Below are positions 19,254 to 28,833 of a DNA stretch of 64,000 bases, one piece after another; the first letter of the stretch is position 1, and each line of letters starts with the position of its first letter. A model generated the notes under the pieces. The model saw nothing but the letters and a program-made list of their open reading frames with translations, did no database searches and was not told where the DNA came from. Made by a program: the position numbers and the translations under genes. The DNA is from Erwinia sp. OLFS4 (lineage in GTDB: Bacteria > Pseudomonadota > Gammaproteobacteria > Enterobacterales > Enterobacteriaceae), in contig NZ_MOMB01000045.1 in the NCBI RefSeq assembly GCF_002752165.1, positions 1 to 64,000 on the forward strand, given 5' to 3'.

Positions 19254-20864
19254 ATGCGTATTCCTTACAGCCGCTGGCCGGATGATCTGGCTGCCCGCTA
19301 TCGTGAAAAAGGATACTGGCTGGATCGGCCATTAACTGAAATTCTTAGTCGTCATGCCCAAAGCGATGCGCTGGCGGTGATTGACGGTGAACGCCAGTTT
19401 AGTTACCGGCAGCTGAACAGGGCCGTTGATAATCTGGCTGCGTCGCTGCAGCATGCCGGCCTGAAATGCGGGGATACCGCTTTGGTTCAGCTTGGCAACG
19501 TTGCTGAATTTTACATTACGCTGTTTGCTTTGCTGAAAATAGGCGTGGCGCCTGTTAATGCTTTGTTCAGCCATCAGCGTAATGAGCTGATGGCATATGC
19601 CGCGCAGATTCAACCTGCACTGCTGATAGCTGACCGCGCACATCCTCTGTTTCGCGATCCGACCTTTGTAACGGCCTGGCGTCAGGAGCAGCCCGCATTG
19701 CGTACCCTGTTGTTGCTCAATGATAACGGTGAAGATAGCCTGAGTGCCGCTATTGCGCGTAGTGCGACAGATTTTGTCGCTACGCCTTCAGCCGGTGATG
19801 AGGTTGCATTTTTTCAGCTGTCAGGCGGTAGCACCGGTACGCCTAAGCTGATTCCCCGCACGCATAATGATTATTACTACAGTATTCGTCGTAGTAACGA
19901 AATCTGTCAGTTTGATGGCAATACCCGCTATCTTTGTGCGCTGCCTGCCGCCCATAACTATCCGCTGAGTTCCCCCGGTGCGCTGGGTGTTTTTCTGGCT
20001 CAGGGCTGTGTGGTGCTGGCGGCGGATCCCAGTGCTACGTTGTGCTTTCCGCTTATTGAGCGCCATCAGGTAAATGTCACCGCGCTGGTGCCACCCGCTG
20101 TCAGTCTGTGGTTGCAGGCTGTCAGAGAGTGGGGAAGCAATCAGCAGCTGGCTTCCCTGCAATTATTACAGGTGGGAGGTGCCCGGTTGTCTGCTAGCCT
20201 GGCCTCGCGTATTCAGAGTGAACTCTCCTGCCAGCTTCAGCAGGTTTTTGGCATGGCTGAGGGGCTGGTGAACTATACCCGTCTGGATGATAGTCCTGAA
20301 CGTATTATTCATACGCAGGGGCGTCCGATGAGCCCTGACGATGAGGTCTGGGTGGCTGATGAAAACGGTCATCCGTTACCATCCGGGGAAGTCGGCCGTC
20401 TGATGACGCGCGGGCCGTATACCTTCCGTGGTTATTACAATAGCCCGGAACACAATGCTCAGGCGTTTGATGCGCGCGGTTTTTACTGCTCGGGAGATCT
20501 GGTTTCCATTGATCAGCAGGGCTATATCCGTGTTCAGGGACGGGAAAAGGACCAGATCAATCGCGGCGGTGAAAAGATCGCTGCCGAAGAAATTGAAAAC
20601 CTGTTATTACGCCATGAAGCGATTATTCATGCGGCTCTGGTGAGCATGGAAGACAGTTTACTGGGTGAAAAAAGCTGTGCTTATCTGGTGGTAAAAACGC
20701 CGCTGCGTGCGGTGGAAGTCCGTCGTTTTTTACGACAGCAGGGTGTGGCGGAGTTCAAATTACCGGACCGCGTTGAATTTATGGATCAACTACCGCTGAC
20801 ACCGGTAGGAAAAGTAGATAAAAAACAATTACGTCAGCAGCTGGACAGCAGCGCGCAGACTTGA
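19254..20864 (+). CDS. entE: 2,3-dihydroxybenzoate-AMP ligase EntE
   Basis: EntE adenylates 2,3-dihydroxybenzoate and loads it on the aryl carrier domain of EntB. The 536-residue stand-alone adenylating enzyme (E. coli length) has the P-loop-like [20 protein letters not shown] segment, the YCSGDL motif and the C-terminal hinge [14 protein letters not shown] with lysine PVGKVDKK near the end. entB begins 18 bases after its stop. Confidence 0.95.
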   Translation: MRIPYSRWPDDLAARYREKGYWLDRPLTEILSRHAQSDALAVIDGERQFSYRQLNRAVDNLAASLQHAGLKCGDTALVQLGNVAEFYITLFALLKIGVAPVNALFSHQRNELMAYAAQIQPALLIADRAHPLFRDPTFVTAWRQEQPALRTLLLLNDNGEDSLSAAIARSATDFVATPSAGDEVAFFQLSGGSTGTPKLIPRTHNDYYYSIRRSNEICQFDGNTRYLCALPAAHNYPLSSPGALGVFLAQGCVVLAADPSATLCFPLIERHQVNVTALVPPAVSLWLQAVREWGSNQQLASLQLLQVGGARLSASLASRIQSELSCQLQQVFGMAEGLVNYTRLDDSPERIIHTQGRPMSPDDEVWVADENGHPLPSGEVGRLMTRGPYTFRGYYNSPEHNAQAFDARGFYCSGDLVSIDQQGYIRVQGREKDQINRGGEKIAAEEIENLLLRHEAIIHAALVSMEDSLLGEKSCAYLVVKTPLRAVEVRRFLRQQGVAEFKLPDRVEFMDQLPLTPVGKVDKKQLRQQLDSSAQT

Positions 20865-20881
20865 AGAAAAAGAGGACTATT

Positions 20882-21736
20882 ATGGCTATTCCATCATTAC
20901 AGCCTTACCCGCTACCGGTTGCAGAAGATCTGCCGGTTAATAAAGTCAGCTGGGCTGTTGAACCGTCACGGGCCGCGTTGCTGATTCATGATATGCAGGA
21001 TTATTTCCTCAATTTCTGGGGCGATAACAGTCCGATGATCAATCAGGTAGTGGCTAACATTGCCGCTTTGCGTCAGTTCTGCAAGCAGCAAAATATCCCG
21101 GTTTACTACACTGCACAGCCGGAGAAGCAGAGCGATGAAGATCGCGCCCTGCTCAATGATATGTGGGGGCCTGGCCTGACCCGTTCGCCGCAGCAGCAAA
21201 AAATTGTGGCAGCGCTGGCGCCTGATGAAGGCGACACCGTGCTGGTCAAATGGCGTTATAGCGCTTTTCACCGTTCGCCGCTGGAACAGATGCTTAAAGA
21301 GACCGCACGTAACCAGCTGATTATTACCGGCGTGTATGCCCATATTGGTTGTATGACTACCGCCATCGATGCGTTTATGCGCGATATTAAGCCTTTTATG
21401 GTTGCCGATGCACTGGCGGATTTTAGCCGCGAAGAGCATCTGATGGCGCTGAAGTTTGTCGCTGGTCGCGCCGGTCGGGTAATCATGACTGAGGATTTGT
21501 TGCCGCTGCCGGCCTCAAAAGCCCTGCTGCGTGCATTGATTCTGCCGATGCTTGATGAATCTGACGTGCCCCTTGACGACGAAAATCTGATCGATTATGG
21601 ACTGGATTCAGTACGGATGATGGCGCTGGCGGCACGCTGGCGTATGGTTCATCAGGATATCGATTTTGTCACACTGGCAAAAAATCCAACCATCGATGCC
21701 TGGTGGGCGCTGCTGTCGCGTGGGGCGCAGGCATGA
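20882..21736 (+). CDS. entB: Isochorismatase / aryl carrier protein EntB
   Basis: EntB is bifunctional. The N-terminal isochorismatase domain (about 15-205, with LLIHDMQDYF and the YAHIGCMTT active-site region) hydrolyses isochorismate. The C-terminal aryl carrier domain (about 215-284) holds the phosphopantetheine serine S243 in YGLDSVRM. I chose the ATG at 20882, giving MAIPSLQPYPLP as in E. coli, over the longer form that starts inside the entE tail. A GAGG site precedes it. entA starts within its stop codon (ATGA overlap). Confidence 0.95.
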   Translation: MAIPSLQPYPLPVAEDLPVNKVSWAVEPSRAALLIHDMQDYFLNFWGDNSPMINQVVANIAALRQFCKQQNIPVYYTAQPEKQSDEDRALLNDMWGPGLTRSPQQQKIVAALAPDEGDTVLVKWRYSAFHRSPLEQMLKETARNQLIITGVYAHIGCMTTAIDAFMRDIKPFMVADALADFSREEHLMALKFVAGRAGRVIMTEDLLPLPASKALLRALILPMLDESDVPLDDENLIDYGLDSVRMMALAARWRMVHQDIDFVTLAKNPTIDAWWALLSRGAQA

Positions 21737-22488
21737 CCGGTTCCGACTTTGATGGTCAGCAGGTCTGGGTAACCGGAGCGGGAAAAGGTATTGGTTATGC
21801 CACGGCGCTGGCGTTTGTTGATGCCGGCGCTGTTGTTACCGGCTTCGACCTGGCATTTTCTGACGGTCCTTATCCTTTCGCTACGCAGCCGCTGGATATT
21901 GCCAATGCATGCCAGGTTGAGCAAGTTTGTCGGCGTTTGCTGAAAGAGATCCCGCGACTGGATGTGCTGGTGAATGCGGCCGGTATTCTGCATACCGGTC
22001 TTACCGATGCGCTGACGGCCGAAGCCTGGCAACAGACTTTTGCCGTGAATGTCGGCGGGGCATTTAATCTGTTTCAGCAAACCATGGCACAGTTTCGCCG
22101 CCAGCAGGGCGGGGCCATTGTGACGGTTGCTTCTGATGCAGCGCATACGCCACGCATCGGCATGAGTGCTTACGCTGCCTCAAAAGCGGCGCTGAAAAGC
22201 CTGACGCTGACGGTGGGGCTTGAACTGGCTGGCTGCGGTGTGCGCTGTAATATTGTCTCGCCAGGTTCCACGGATACCGATATGCAGCGCAGTCTGTGGC
22301 ACAGTGAGGATGCCGTTTCACAGCGTATTCGCGGTTTTGCTGAACAGTTTAAACTGGGCATTCCTCTGGGAAAAATTGCCCGTCCCGATGAGGTGGCTAA
22401 TACAATTTTATTTCTTGCTTCCAGCCGCGCCAGCCATATAACGTTGCAGGATATTGTTGTCGACGGTGGCTCAACGCTGGGAGCATAA
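21733..22488 (+). CDS. entA: 2,3-dihydro-2,3-dihydroxybenzoate dehydrogenase EntA
   Basis: EntA oxidises dihydro-dihydroxybenzoate to 2,3-dihydroxybenzoate with NAD. The 251-residue short-chain dehydrogenase has the nucleotide-binding GAGKGIGYA near the N-terminus, NAAG, and the catalytic serine plus SAYAASK (Tyr/Lys). The start at 21733 overlaps the entB stop by 4 bases (ATGA); the longer reading from 21703 lies inside entB. Confidence 0.95.
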   Translation: MTGSDFDGQQVWVTGAGKGIGYATALAFVDAGAVVTGFDLAFSDGPYPFATQPLDIANACQVEQVCRRLLKEIPRLDVLVNAAGILHTGLTDALTAEAWQQTFAVNVGGAFNLFQQTMAQFRRQQGGAIVTVASDAAHTPRIGMSAYAASKAALKSLTLTVGLELAGCGVRCNIVSPGSTDTDMQRSLWHSEDAVSQRIRGFAEQFKLGIPLGKIARPDEVANTILFLASSRASHITLQDIVVDGGSTLGA

Positions 22489-22902
22489 ATGAACTGGAAA
22501 CGCCCTTACACGCTGGATCAACTGAATGCAACCAGCGCGGATACGCTGGTTGCTCACCTTGGGATCGTATATACCCGTATTACTGAGAATATCCTTGAAG
22601 CGGAAATGCCGGTGGATCACCGTACTTTTCAACCGTTTGGCCTGCTGCACGGCGGGGCTTCCGCCGTGCTGGCGGAAACGCTCGGCTCCACGGCTGGCTA
22701 CATGATGACCAGCGAAGGGCAAACCGTCGTCGGGATGGAGCTGAACGCGACCCATCACCGGGCGGTTACCCATGGAAAAGTGCGCGGTGTCTGCCAGCCG
22801 CTGCACGTTGGCCGTCAGCATCAAAGCTGGGAGGTAGCGCTTTTTGACGAAAAGGGCAGGCGCACCTGTAGCTGCCGTTTAAGCACAGCGGTACTTGGCT
22901 GA
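22489..22902 (+). CDS. entH: Enterobactin proofreading thioesterase EntH
   Basis: EntH is a hotdog-fold thioesterase that removes wrongly acylated groups from the EntB carrier domain. The 137-residue protein contains the 4-hydroxybenzoyl-CoA thioesterase-type motif [14 protein letters not shown] with its catalytic glutamate, and [10 protein letters not shown]. It follows entA directly. Its 3' end overlaps the convergent WaaZ-like gene by 82 bases. Confidence 0.94.
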   Translation: MNWKRPYTLDQLNATSADTLVAHLGIVYTRITENILEAEMPVDHRTFQPFGLLHGGASAVLAETLGSTAGYMMTSEGQTVVGMELNATHHRAVTHGKVRGVCQPLHVGRQHQSWEVALFDEKGRRTCSCRLSTAVLG

Positions 22903-23837
22903 CTACGATCAGCGGCCGCTTCTGTTGCTGGTAGTGTCCGGCGGGCTATCCGGTTATCGGCGCTGTGATGGCTGAATATCTCCTGTAATGTCGCTTTGGG
23001 AAAAATCTCGCTGCTGACGGCGCTATTAAGCGAGAGGTTGTAAAGCGCGATATTTTTCTCATCAAAAACTCTCCTCGCCAGCCGGAAGGCGGGAAGGATC
23101 AGCGCGTCCACTTTTGATGGTAAAAAGGTTGGCAGTTTATTCGCCACGGTTTCATAAAAACGCGGCTTATCAAAATCTTTCATATCCAATCCGGCAATAA
23201 TGATGCGGTTAAAACCGAGAAAATAGAGAACCTGAAGCGCCCAGTAAGCAACGGTCCCGGCATCACAAACCCCGCGGCGTATATCGCGCGAGAACATCAG
23301 CCCGTTCTCGCTTTGTGTGAAGCTGCTGGTGGCAGCAATCTGCGGCTGATAAATCCGGCAGTGTGCATCTTCAATAAATACCAGCTTGCAATGAAGCTGT
23401 CCGGCAGGTGTGCGCTCTAAAATTCTTTTTATTCCGTGTGCAGTTGTAAATAAATAAAGGTCTGGTGTTGCAACAATTTCTTCCACTATGTCAGGTTTTA
23501 TGTCAAAAAAATGCATATCGACGATGATGTAAAAATTGAAGGCAAGGGTGTTTTTAAGCGCCCATGAACCATTTACGCCCATTACGTGCATCTCTGGCAT
23601 ATCGGAAAAATTAATGGTATTCACTGACGGACCGGATACCGCCAGCATAACATCTCCGGTATATTTATTGCGGAGTTCGCTTAACGGCGTTGTTTTTATC
23701 CTTTGACCTTTATAGGTCATCTGCGCTATTTCTTCCGTCTGGTTTCGGGTAATACGGATATATGGCCATAACGTTTCGTTGTGGCGATATGACCTGGGAT
23801 GGGTATAACGGTATATGAACTTATAAAAGCCATTCAT
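22821..23837 (-). CDS. WaaZ-like / DUF115-type lipopolysaccharide core protein (tentative)
   Basis: This 338-residue cytoplasmic protein has no signal peptide or membrane span. Conserved-looking blocks include [17 protein letters not shown] (a P-loop-free nucleotide-sugar-type opening), [40 protein letters not shown] and [10 protein letters not shown]. This pattern resembles the WaaZ (RfaZ)/MptE-like family, in which E. coli WaaZ modifies the LPS inner core with an extra Kdo. I am not certain of the family. The last 50 or so residues (after [11 protein letters not shown]) are basic, low-complexity and largely antisense to entH, so the natural stop may have been lost. In E. coli cstA follows entH instead. 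Confidence 0.5.
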   Translation of the reverse strand: MNGFYKFIYRYTHPRSYRHNETLWPYIRITRNQTEEIAQMTYKGQRIKTTPLSELRNKYTGDVMLAVSGPSVNTINFSDMPEMHVMGVNGSWALKNTLAFNFYIIVDMHFFDIKPDIVEEIVATPDLYLFTTAHGIKRILERTPAGQLHCKLVFIEDAHCRIYQPQIAATSSFTQSENGLMFSRDIRRGVCDAGTVAYWALQVLYFLGFNRIIIAGLDMKDFDKPRFYETVANKLPTFLPSKVDALILPAFRLARRVFDEKNIALYNLSLNSAVSSEIFPKATLQEIFSHHSADNRIARRTLPATEAAADRSQPSTAVLKRQLQVRLPFSSKSATSQL

Positions 23838-24183
23838 TAAATATCCTTATATTAATCAATAACTTCCTTGTGTTAACTGAATCCATCAGCTAACTTTTCT
23901 GGCTGTAATCTGGTATAGCGAGACCAGTGTATAACAACAATATATCGATTATTTCATTATATGTGTCATAGGATGCCGGCGTGGTTACTGGTTAGCAGGC
24001 CAGGCGACATGAGTACAAATAAAATAACGCCGCTGAAGGCGATATTTTTTAAATTTTTTTTATTAATGTCTGGCGTGTCAGCTGTACGCGTCTGAGTAAT
24101 ATTGCTTAATTACAGCCAGGGTCTTTATTTCAGCAGACCGGCCATTTTGCGGCTGTCGCCGCAAACGGTGGTATGCCTGAACA
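23838..24183. other. AT-rich intergenic region
   Basis: I find no gene in these 346 bases. The part near 23838-23960 probably holds the promoter of the WaaZ-like gene. A short stem (cgcc...ggcg at about 24030-24043) followed by T-rich sequence could act as a weak terminator. Confidence 0.4.
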
Positions 24184-24591
24184 CTATGGCGTTAGCTGGG
24201 TCAGCGAGCGGGTCATGCCCTGCTGCTGCCAGATAAAACGGGCGGTGACAATCCGGTTGGCGGAATAGTCGTCTTTCCCGGGTTTTTGTGCTGACTGCAT
24301 ATCGATTTTCCAGCTGTAGGTTTTACCGGCCTGATAAGGATACGCAGGGGCGGGCAGGCAGTCATTGCTGCTAACCTGCAGCTGTGGGTAAAACTCTTTC
24401 ATCAGCCCCCCCGCAGTATTATTGCCTTCATAGATAAACAGGCTGCGCACTTTCTCATCGCCCTGCGGGGTAACTTTAACGCACAGCGTATTATTGACGA
24501 TGTCAGCCTTTGCCCGCTCTGGTGGTATGGCCCGATGTTCCTGGCAGGCGGTTATCAGAATACAGGGTACTAACATCGCTATTTTCTTCAC
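24184..24591 (-). CDS. Periplasmic lipoprotein, similar to putative T6SS-immunity-type (DUF7480-like) lipoproteins
   Basis: This 135-residue protein has a lipoprotein signal (MKKIAMLVPCILITAC) with lipidated cysteine at about 16, then a small beta-rich domain with VNNTLCVKVTPQGDEKV and FIYEGNNTAGG. This looks like the family often annotated in enterobacteria as putative T6SS immunity periplasmic lipoprotein. That comparison is from memory and moderate at best. No effector or secretion genes lie nearby, so an immunity role is not supported by context. A lone gene with its own promoter region is all the sequence shows. Confidence 0.6.
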   Translation of the reverse strand: MKKIAMLVPCILITACQEHRAIPPERAKADIVNNTLCVKVTPQGDEKVRSLFIYEGNNTAGGLMKEFYPQLQVSSNDCLPAPAYPYQAGKTYSWKIDMQSAQKPGKDDYSANRIVTARFIWQQQGMTRSLTQLTP

Positions 24592-24901
24592 CGGATAACC
24601 TTTTTAAACTAGAGGATACAGATAGATAATATAGGTTATCTGGCTGATGTTAAGCCATAATTGGCTTTATTTTTGTGCTGTTTTAACGCATATTCTGCGC
24701 GGTAATCAGCCAGTAAAGGCTTTTTACCGGGGTGACGGCACAACTCAGCGTCCTCTGAAAAAACCGCTTAACCCTGTCTGATAACACGGTTGCGTACTTT
24801 CAGGCGGAATAAATCTGGTCATGGAGGGGCGGTTGCGGCTATAACTGTCTGTCTCAATGAGTTGTGGTACGGCGTGAGAGCCGTCAGTGATGGGAGAATT
24901 T
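24592..24901. other. Intergenic region between two divergent lipoprotein genes
   Basis: These 310 bases separate the divergent genes at 24591 and 24902 and must hold both promoters. I see no additional ORF with a ribosome-binding site and no clear operator. Confidence 0.4.
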
Positions 24902-25408
24902 ATGCATAAAACACAAAGGGCGTTATTCACTGCGCTGATTTTTTCTGTAGTCCTGCCGTTAGCGTCCTGTGCCCGGCACAACAATGAACAAAACGATGGA
25001 CAGCAGATGACGGCGACAGATCAGCCACCCGCTGAGACCAGTCAGCAGGATAACACCGCGTCTGCGGCTGAGCAGGCACCGGCGGCGAAAAGCGCGCACC
25101 CGGGACCCTATAATGTGCAGGAGCAAAATGGTGCTATGCCGGGTGCCAGTACTGAGGAAGTGCCTGGGCCTCAGAATAATTTTGAGGTCAAAACTTTCTT
25201 TGCCGATTATAAAAAATTCACCATCGGCGATATTGTCCCTGACCTGTATCGCAGCAAACCATACTACATCAAGGATTATAAAGTCCGCCATCTGCCTGCA
25301 CCGCAATCAGATAGTCACTGGACTTATATGGGGGGCAATTACGTGCTGATCAGTGATGCAGAAGGTAAAATTCTGCGGGCGAAAGCTGGCGATATTTTTT
25401 ACCACTGA
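24902..25408 (+). CDS. RcnB-family lipoprotein
   Basis: This 168-residue envelope protein has a lipoprotein signal with lipobox LASC (cysteine near 23). A Ser/Ala/Gln/Pro-rich linker (about 25-90) leads to a C-terminal RcnB-type domain: KKFTIGDIVPDLYRSKPYYI, a basic RHLPAP turn, WTYMGGNYVLI and a final ILRAKAGDIFY. RcnB itself is a periplasmic protein affecting nickel/cobalt homeostasis in E. coli; many relatives are of unknown role, and no His-rich stretch is present here. GGGAG lies just upstream of the ATG at 24902, favouring it over the ATG 15 bases earlier. Confidence 0.75.
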   Translation: MHKTQRALFTALIFSVVLPLASCARHNNEQNDGQQMTATDQPPAETSQQDNTASAAEQAPAAKSAHPGPYNVQEQNGAMPGASTEEVPGPQNNFEVKTFFADYKKFTIGDIVPDLYRSKPYYIKDYKVRHLPAPQSDSHWTYMGGNYVLISDAEGKILRAKAGDIFYH

Positions 25409-25427
25409 TAGCGTTGTTTCTCTTATC

Positions 25428-25453
25428 AAAGGCGCAAAAGTATTGCGCCTTTT
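25428..25453 (+). terminator. Intrinsic terminator after the RcnB-family gene
   Basis: ggcgcaa/ttgcgcc (extended by three A-T pairs) with a 5-base loop is followed by TTTTC, 20 bases after the stop codon. It is a good rho-independent terminator. Confidence 0.8.
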
Positions 25454-25611
25454 CATTTAATTAACCAACTGGTTACATTTAATTAAAAATACCGTTTCCG
25501 GTAAATAGCGATATTCAATTTCGGCTGATGCAGTTGATATAGTGATAATTATAATGAAGGCAGGGCCGGGCAATTCGTCAGTAAATGATGGGCACGGGTA
25601 CCCGGCCGTCT

Positions 25612-25815
25612 TTATGCCGGTAATGTCTGTGCTACCGCTGGCTGTGGGCTGGCCGGCAGATCGTAGTGTTCATATTCATAGAACTGCTGGCATAGCGGGC
25701 GGATGACCTGTTTACTTTCTTTCAGATAGAATTCAACTTCGTTTTTACATAAAAAAACAGATAAAACGCTAACAGCTATCATGAAAGTTGTTAATAATTT
25801 ATTTATTTTTTTCAT
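25612..25815 (-). CDS. Small membrane-anchored protein of unknown function
   Basis: A 67-residue reading frame begins MKKINKLLTTFMIAVSVLSV: a lysine-rich start and one hydrophobic segment (about 7-22), followed by an amphipathic, Glu/Lys-rich part and a Pro/Ala tail. This is the pattern of a small inner-membrane or secreted protein. The start is unclear. ATG at 25815 has only a distant AGGA, while upstream GTG/TTG codons lie closer to it. I do not recognise a family. A hairpin (25564-25570 with 25601-25607) lies just beyond its stop. Confidence 0.45.
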   Translation of the reverse strand: MKKINKLLTTFMIAVSVLSVFLCKNEVEFYLKESKQVIRPLCQQFYEYEHYDLPASPQPAVAQTLPA

Positions 25816-26033
25816 TTTCTGCAACACATTCCTATTGACAGGCGTGCATTTTAATCGTTTTGCCTATAAAAAACCACGATTTTTTAATTTTTCCTGAAAA
25901 AAATGTTACCTGACTCTATTTTTCTCGAAATAACCTGAGATAAGTCAACTTATTTGCTGAGCGGTTAATATCTTGCGGCGGCGGCTTATATTATTGCATT
26001 AATAAATAATTAACAGAATAACCATTGGTGAGA

Positions 26034-26735
26034 TCAGAGCGGCAGATCGACAATCAGCATCTGGCCGGGCGTGTCTGCCAGTAATTCAATCTGGCTCTCT
26101 TCACCAATAAAAGCCCCATCTCCGCAGCGCAGTGGCTGGCTATGGTTTGCTGCCGTCTGTACCCGTAATGCGCCGTGAATCGATTGCAGATAGGCTCGTG
26201 GTCCGCGCAGGCTGATTCGGTGTTGCTGACCTTTTGCCAGGGTCAGATGATGGATCCAGACTTGTTGGCGTAGTTGCAGGCTGCCGTTTTCACCGTCCGG
26301 TGATGCTAACAAAAAGCAAGGGGTCGTCTGGGTACTGATGCGCTGAATCCGTTTATTTTCCCGCTGCGGGCAGGCGTCAAGCCACAGCTGCATACGGGTT
26401 AATGGCGTGCTTGGATCGAGGTTATGCTCACTGTAGCTGACACCGGGTTGTGTTGCCAGCAGCAACGCCTCGCCAGTCTGTGCGACGCAATGGTTACCTT
26501 CACTGTCGCGGTACTCTGCTTCTCCCTGCAAAATGATATTCAATACATCAACGTTAGGATAGGTGCGTGGTTGAAATGATGCCCCTGGTGCCAGCACTTC
26601 CTGATTAAGGACGCGTAATGACGCGTAGCCCAGTAATTTAGGGTCAAAGTAGTGTCCAAAAGAAAAAGTGTAGCGTGCCTGCAACCAGCCGTAATCGGCC
26701 TTTCCGCATTCGCTCGCTGCACGACCGGTAATCAT
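26034..26735 (-). CDS. yhaK: Pirin-family protein YhaK
   Basis: This 233-residue bicupin closely resembles E. coli YhaK (SFGHYFDPKLLGYASLRVLN, PGVSYSEHNL, YLQSIHGALR). Unlike the metal-binding pirin YhhW, the first-cupin metal ligands are replaced: the His-Pro-His of pirins reads TYPNVD here and the third histidine is tyrosine (SYSEH). A quercetinase-type metal site is therefore not expected; this is known for YhaK, proposed to respond to oxidative stress. It is divergent from yhaJ. Confidence 0.9.
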   Translation of the reverse strand: MITGRAASECGKADYGWLQARYTFSFGHYFDPKLLGYASLRVLNQEVLAPGASFQPRTYPNVDVLNIILQGEAEYRDSEGNHCVAQTGEALLLATQPGVSYSEHNLDPSTPLTRMQLWLDACPQRENKRIQRISTQTTPCFLLASPDGENGSLQLRQQVWIHHLTLAKGQQHRISLRGPRAYLQSIHGALRVQTAANHSQPLRCGDGAFIGEESQIELLADTPGQMLIVDLPL

Positions 26736-26862
26736 AATATCCTCCCGCGGGCTGCAGGCTTTCGTACGTTAATGAATATTTCCATGGTAAGTTTCTGGAC
26801 GTTGGAATGTTAGCCAGTTAATCTGCTCGGTATATTCAAATTTCCTGACAGAGATAACTGTG

Positions 26863-27768
26863 ATGGCAAAAGATCGGGCGCTGACCCTGGAAGCGTTACG
26901 TGTCATGGATGCTATCGACCGGCGGGGTAGCTTTGCCGCGGCGGCTGATGAGCTGGGAAGGGTCCCCTCTGCGCTGAGTTACACCATGCAAAAGCTGGAG
27001 GAAGAGCTGGATGTGGTGCTGTTTGACCGTTCCGGTCACCGGACTCGCTTTACTAATGTTGGCAGAATGCTGCTGGAACGTGGTCGGGTATTGCTGGAGG
27101 CGGCGGACAAGCTGACGACGGATGCCGAAGCGCTGGCGCGGGGCTGGGAAACACACCTGACCATTGTGGTTGAAGCGCTGGTATCGACCGAGCGGTTATT
27201 TCCACTGGTGGAGAAGCTGGCCAGCCGATCCAGTACGCAAATATCCCTGATGACTGAGGTGTTAGCCGGTGCCTGGGAGCGTCTGGAACAGGGCCGGGCA
27301 GATATAGTTATTGCACCGGATCTTCACTTCCGTGCCTCGTCAGAGATTAATACACGTAAGCTGTTTAGTATGATGAGCGTTTATGTTGCCAGCGCCGATC
27401 ACCCGATTCATCACGAGCCAGAACCGCTTTCTGAGGTGACGCGGGTGAAATATCGCGGTATCGCGGTAGCAGATACCGCGCGTGAACGACCGGTGCTTAC
27501 CGTTCAGCTGCTGGATAAGCAGCAACGGCTGACGGTCAGCAGCATGGACGATAAACGGCGTGCTTTGTTACAGGGATTAGGTGTTGCCACGATGCCCTGG
27601 CCGATGGTAGAGCAGGACATTGCTGACGGACGGCTTCGGGTGGTCAGTCCGGAATACACCCGGGAGGTGGATATTATTATGGCCTGGCGACGCGACAGCA
27701 TGGGAGAAGCGAAGTCATGGTGCTTGCGTGAGATCCCTAAGTTATTGTCCCGTCGTCAGTCAGGCTGA
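26863..27768 (+). CDS. yhaJ: LysR-type transcriptional regulator YhaJ
   Basis: This 301-residue regulator has an N-terminal winged HTH (GSFAAAADELGRVPSALSYTMQKLE) and a C-terminal substrate-binding domain, near-identical in order and sequence to E. coli YhaJ. In E. coli, YhaJ responds to aromatic compounds and controls neighbouring and virulence genes. Here it is divergent from yhaK and convergent with yqjG. GTG at 26860 directly precedes the ATG at 26863, which I take as the start. Confidence 0.92.
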   Translation: MAKDRALTLEALRVMDAIDRRGSFAAAADELGRVPSALSYTMQKLEEELDVVLFDRSGHRTRFTNVGRMLLERGRVLLEAADKLTTDAEALARGWETHLTIVVEALVSTERLFPLVEKLASRSSTQISLMTEVLAGAWERLEQGRADIVIAPDLHFRASSEINTRKLFSMMSVYVASADHPIHHEPEPLSEVTRVKYRGIAVADTARERPVLTVQLLDKQQRLTVSSMDDKRRALLQGLGVATMPWPMVEQDIADGRLRVVSPEYTREVDIIMAWRRDSMGEAKSWCLREIPKLLSRRQSG

Positions 27769-27819
27769 TCTCCCCCTCAGAATCAGGTGAGTCGATGATA
27801 ACCTACATAAGCTGGCTGA

Positions 27820-28833
27820 TTATCCTCTGTTACCCTCTGCATCGTGCTGCGGAAAACGGTCATCCCGTCCGTGAGGTTCCTGCCAGTTAAACTTCGGCCC
27901 GGTGGAAATGATGCCATGGGGATTGAGGGTTTTATGGCTGCGATAGTAATGATGGCGGATATGATCGAGGTCCACCGTTCCGGCAACGCCAGGCAGTTGA
28001 TAGATTTCACGCAGCAATGCATTGAGATTGAGAAAATCACTGATACGCGCTTTATCACATTTAAAATGGGTAAGGTAAACCGGATCAAAGCGTATCAGGG
28101 TGGTCCACAGGCGTAAATCGGCTTCTGTCAGGCTGTTGCCGGTAAGATAGCGCTGCTGTCCAAGAATATGTTCAAGCCGTTCAAGCGAAATAAACAGCGC
28201 ATTCACTGCTTCATCATAGGCCTGCTGGCTGGTGGCAAAACCACTTTTGTACACGCCATTATTCACTGAGTCATAAACCCAGCCGTTAATTTCATCAATT
28301 TCTGCCCGCCGCGCGACGGGGTAGTAATCACCGGCGCGGGCACCCAGCGCATCGAAGGCACTGTTAAACATACGCATGATATCGGCCGACTCGTTACTGA
28401 CAATAGTCTGACGTTGTTTATCCCAGAGTACCGGCACCGTGACACGACCGCTGTAGTGGGGGTCAGCACGCAGATAGAGCTGATAGAGAAATTCATGCTG
28501 ATAGAGGCGGTCGCCGGTTGCACCTGGAAAATCGTCGGCAAAAGTCCAGCCGTTTTCCAGCATCAACGGGTGAACGACGGATATATCAATCAGTCTTTCA
28601 AGGCCTTTCAGCTGACGCATCAGCAGCGTGCGGTGTGCCCAGGGACAGGCAAGGGAAACATACAAATGATAACGCTGTTTTTCCGCTTTAAATCCGCTTT
28701 CACCGCTGGGACCTGCGTTACCCTCCGGGGTAATCCAGTTACGGAAATGTGCTGCCGTCCGTTTGAAACGTCCGTGGGTCGCTTTGGTGTCGTACCAGGT
28801 ATCGTGCCAGATGCCGTCAATCAATTGTCCCAC
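27820..28833 (-). CDS. yqjG: Glutathionyl-hydroquinone reductase YqjG
   Basis: This Xi-class glutathione transferase reduces glutathionyl-hydroquinones to hydroquinones. The 337-residue protein has the N-terminal thioredoxin-like domain with active-site Cys63 in SLACPWAHRTL, and the all-alpha C-terminal GST domain. It keeps the E. coli order after yhaJ and yqjF. Confidence 0.93.
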   Translation of the reverse strand: MGQLIDGIWHDTWYDTKATHGRFKRTAAHFRNWITPEGNAGPSGESGFKAEKQRYHLYVSLACPWAHRTLLMRQLKGLERLIDISVVHPLMLENGWTFADDFPGATGDRLYQHEFLYQLYLRADPHYSGRVTVPVLWDKQRQTIVSNESADIMRMFNSAFDALGARAGDYYPVARRAEIDEINGWVYDSVNNGVYKSGFATSQQAYDEAVNALFISLERLEHILGQQRYLTGNSLTEADLRLWTTLIRFDPVYLTHFKCDKARISDFLNLNALLREIYQLPGVAGTVDLDHIRHHYYRSHKTLNPHGIISTGPKFNWQEPHGRDDRFPQHDAEGNRG

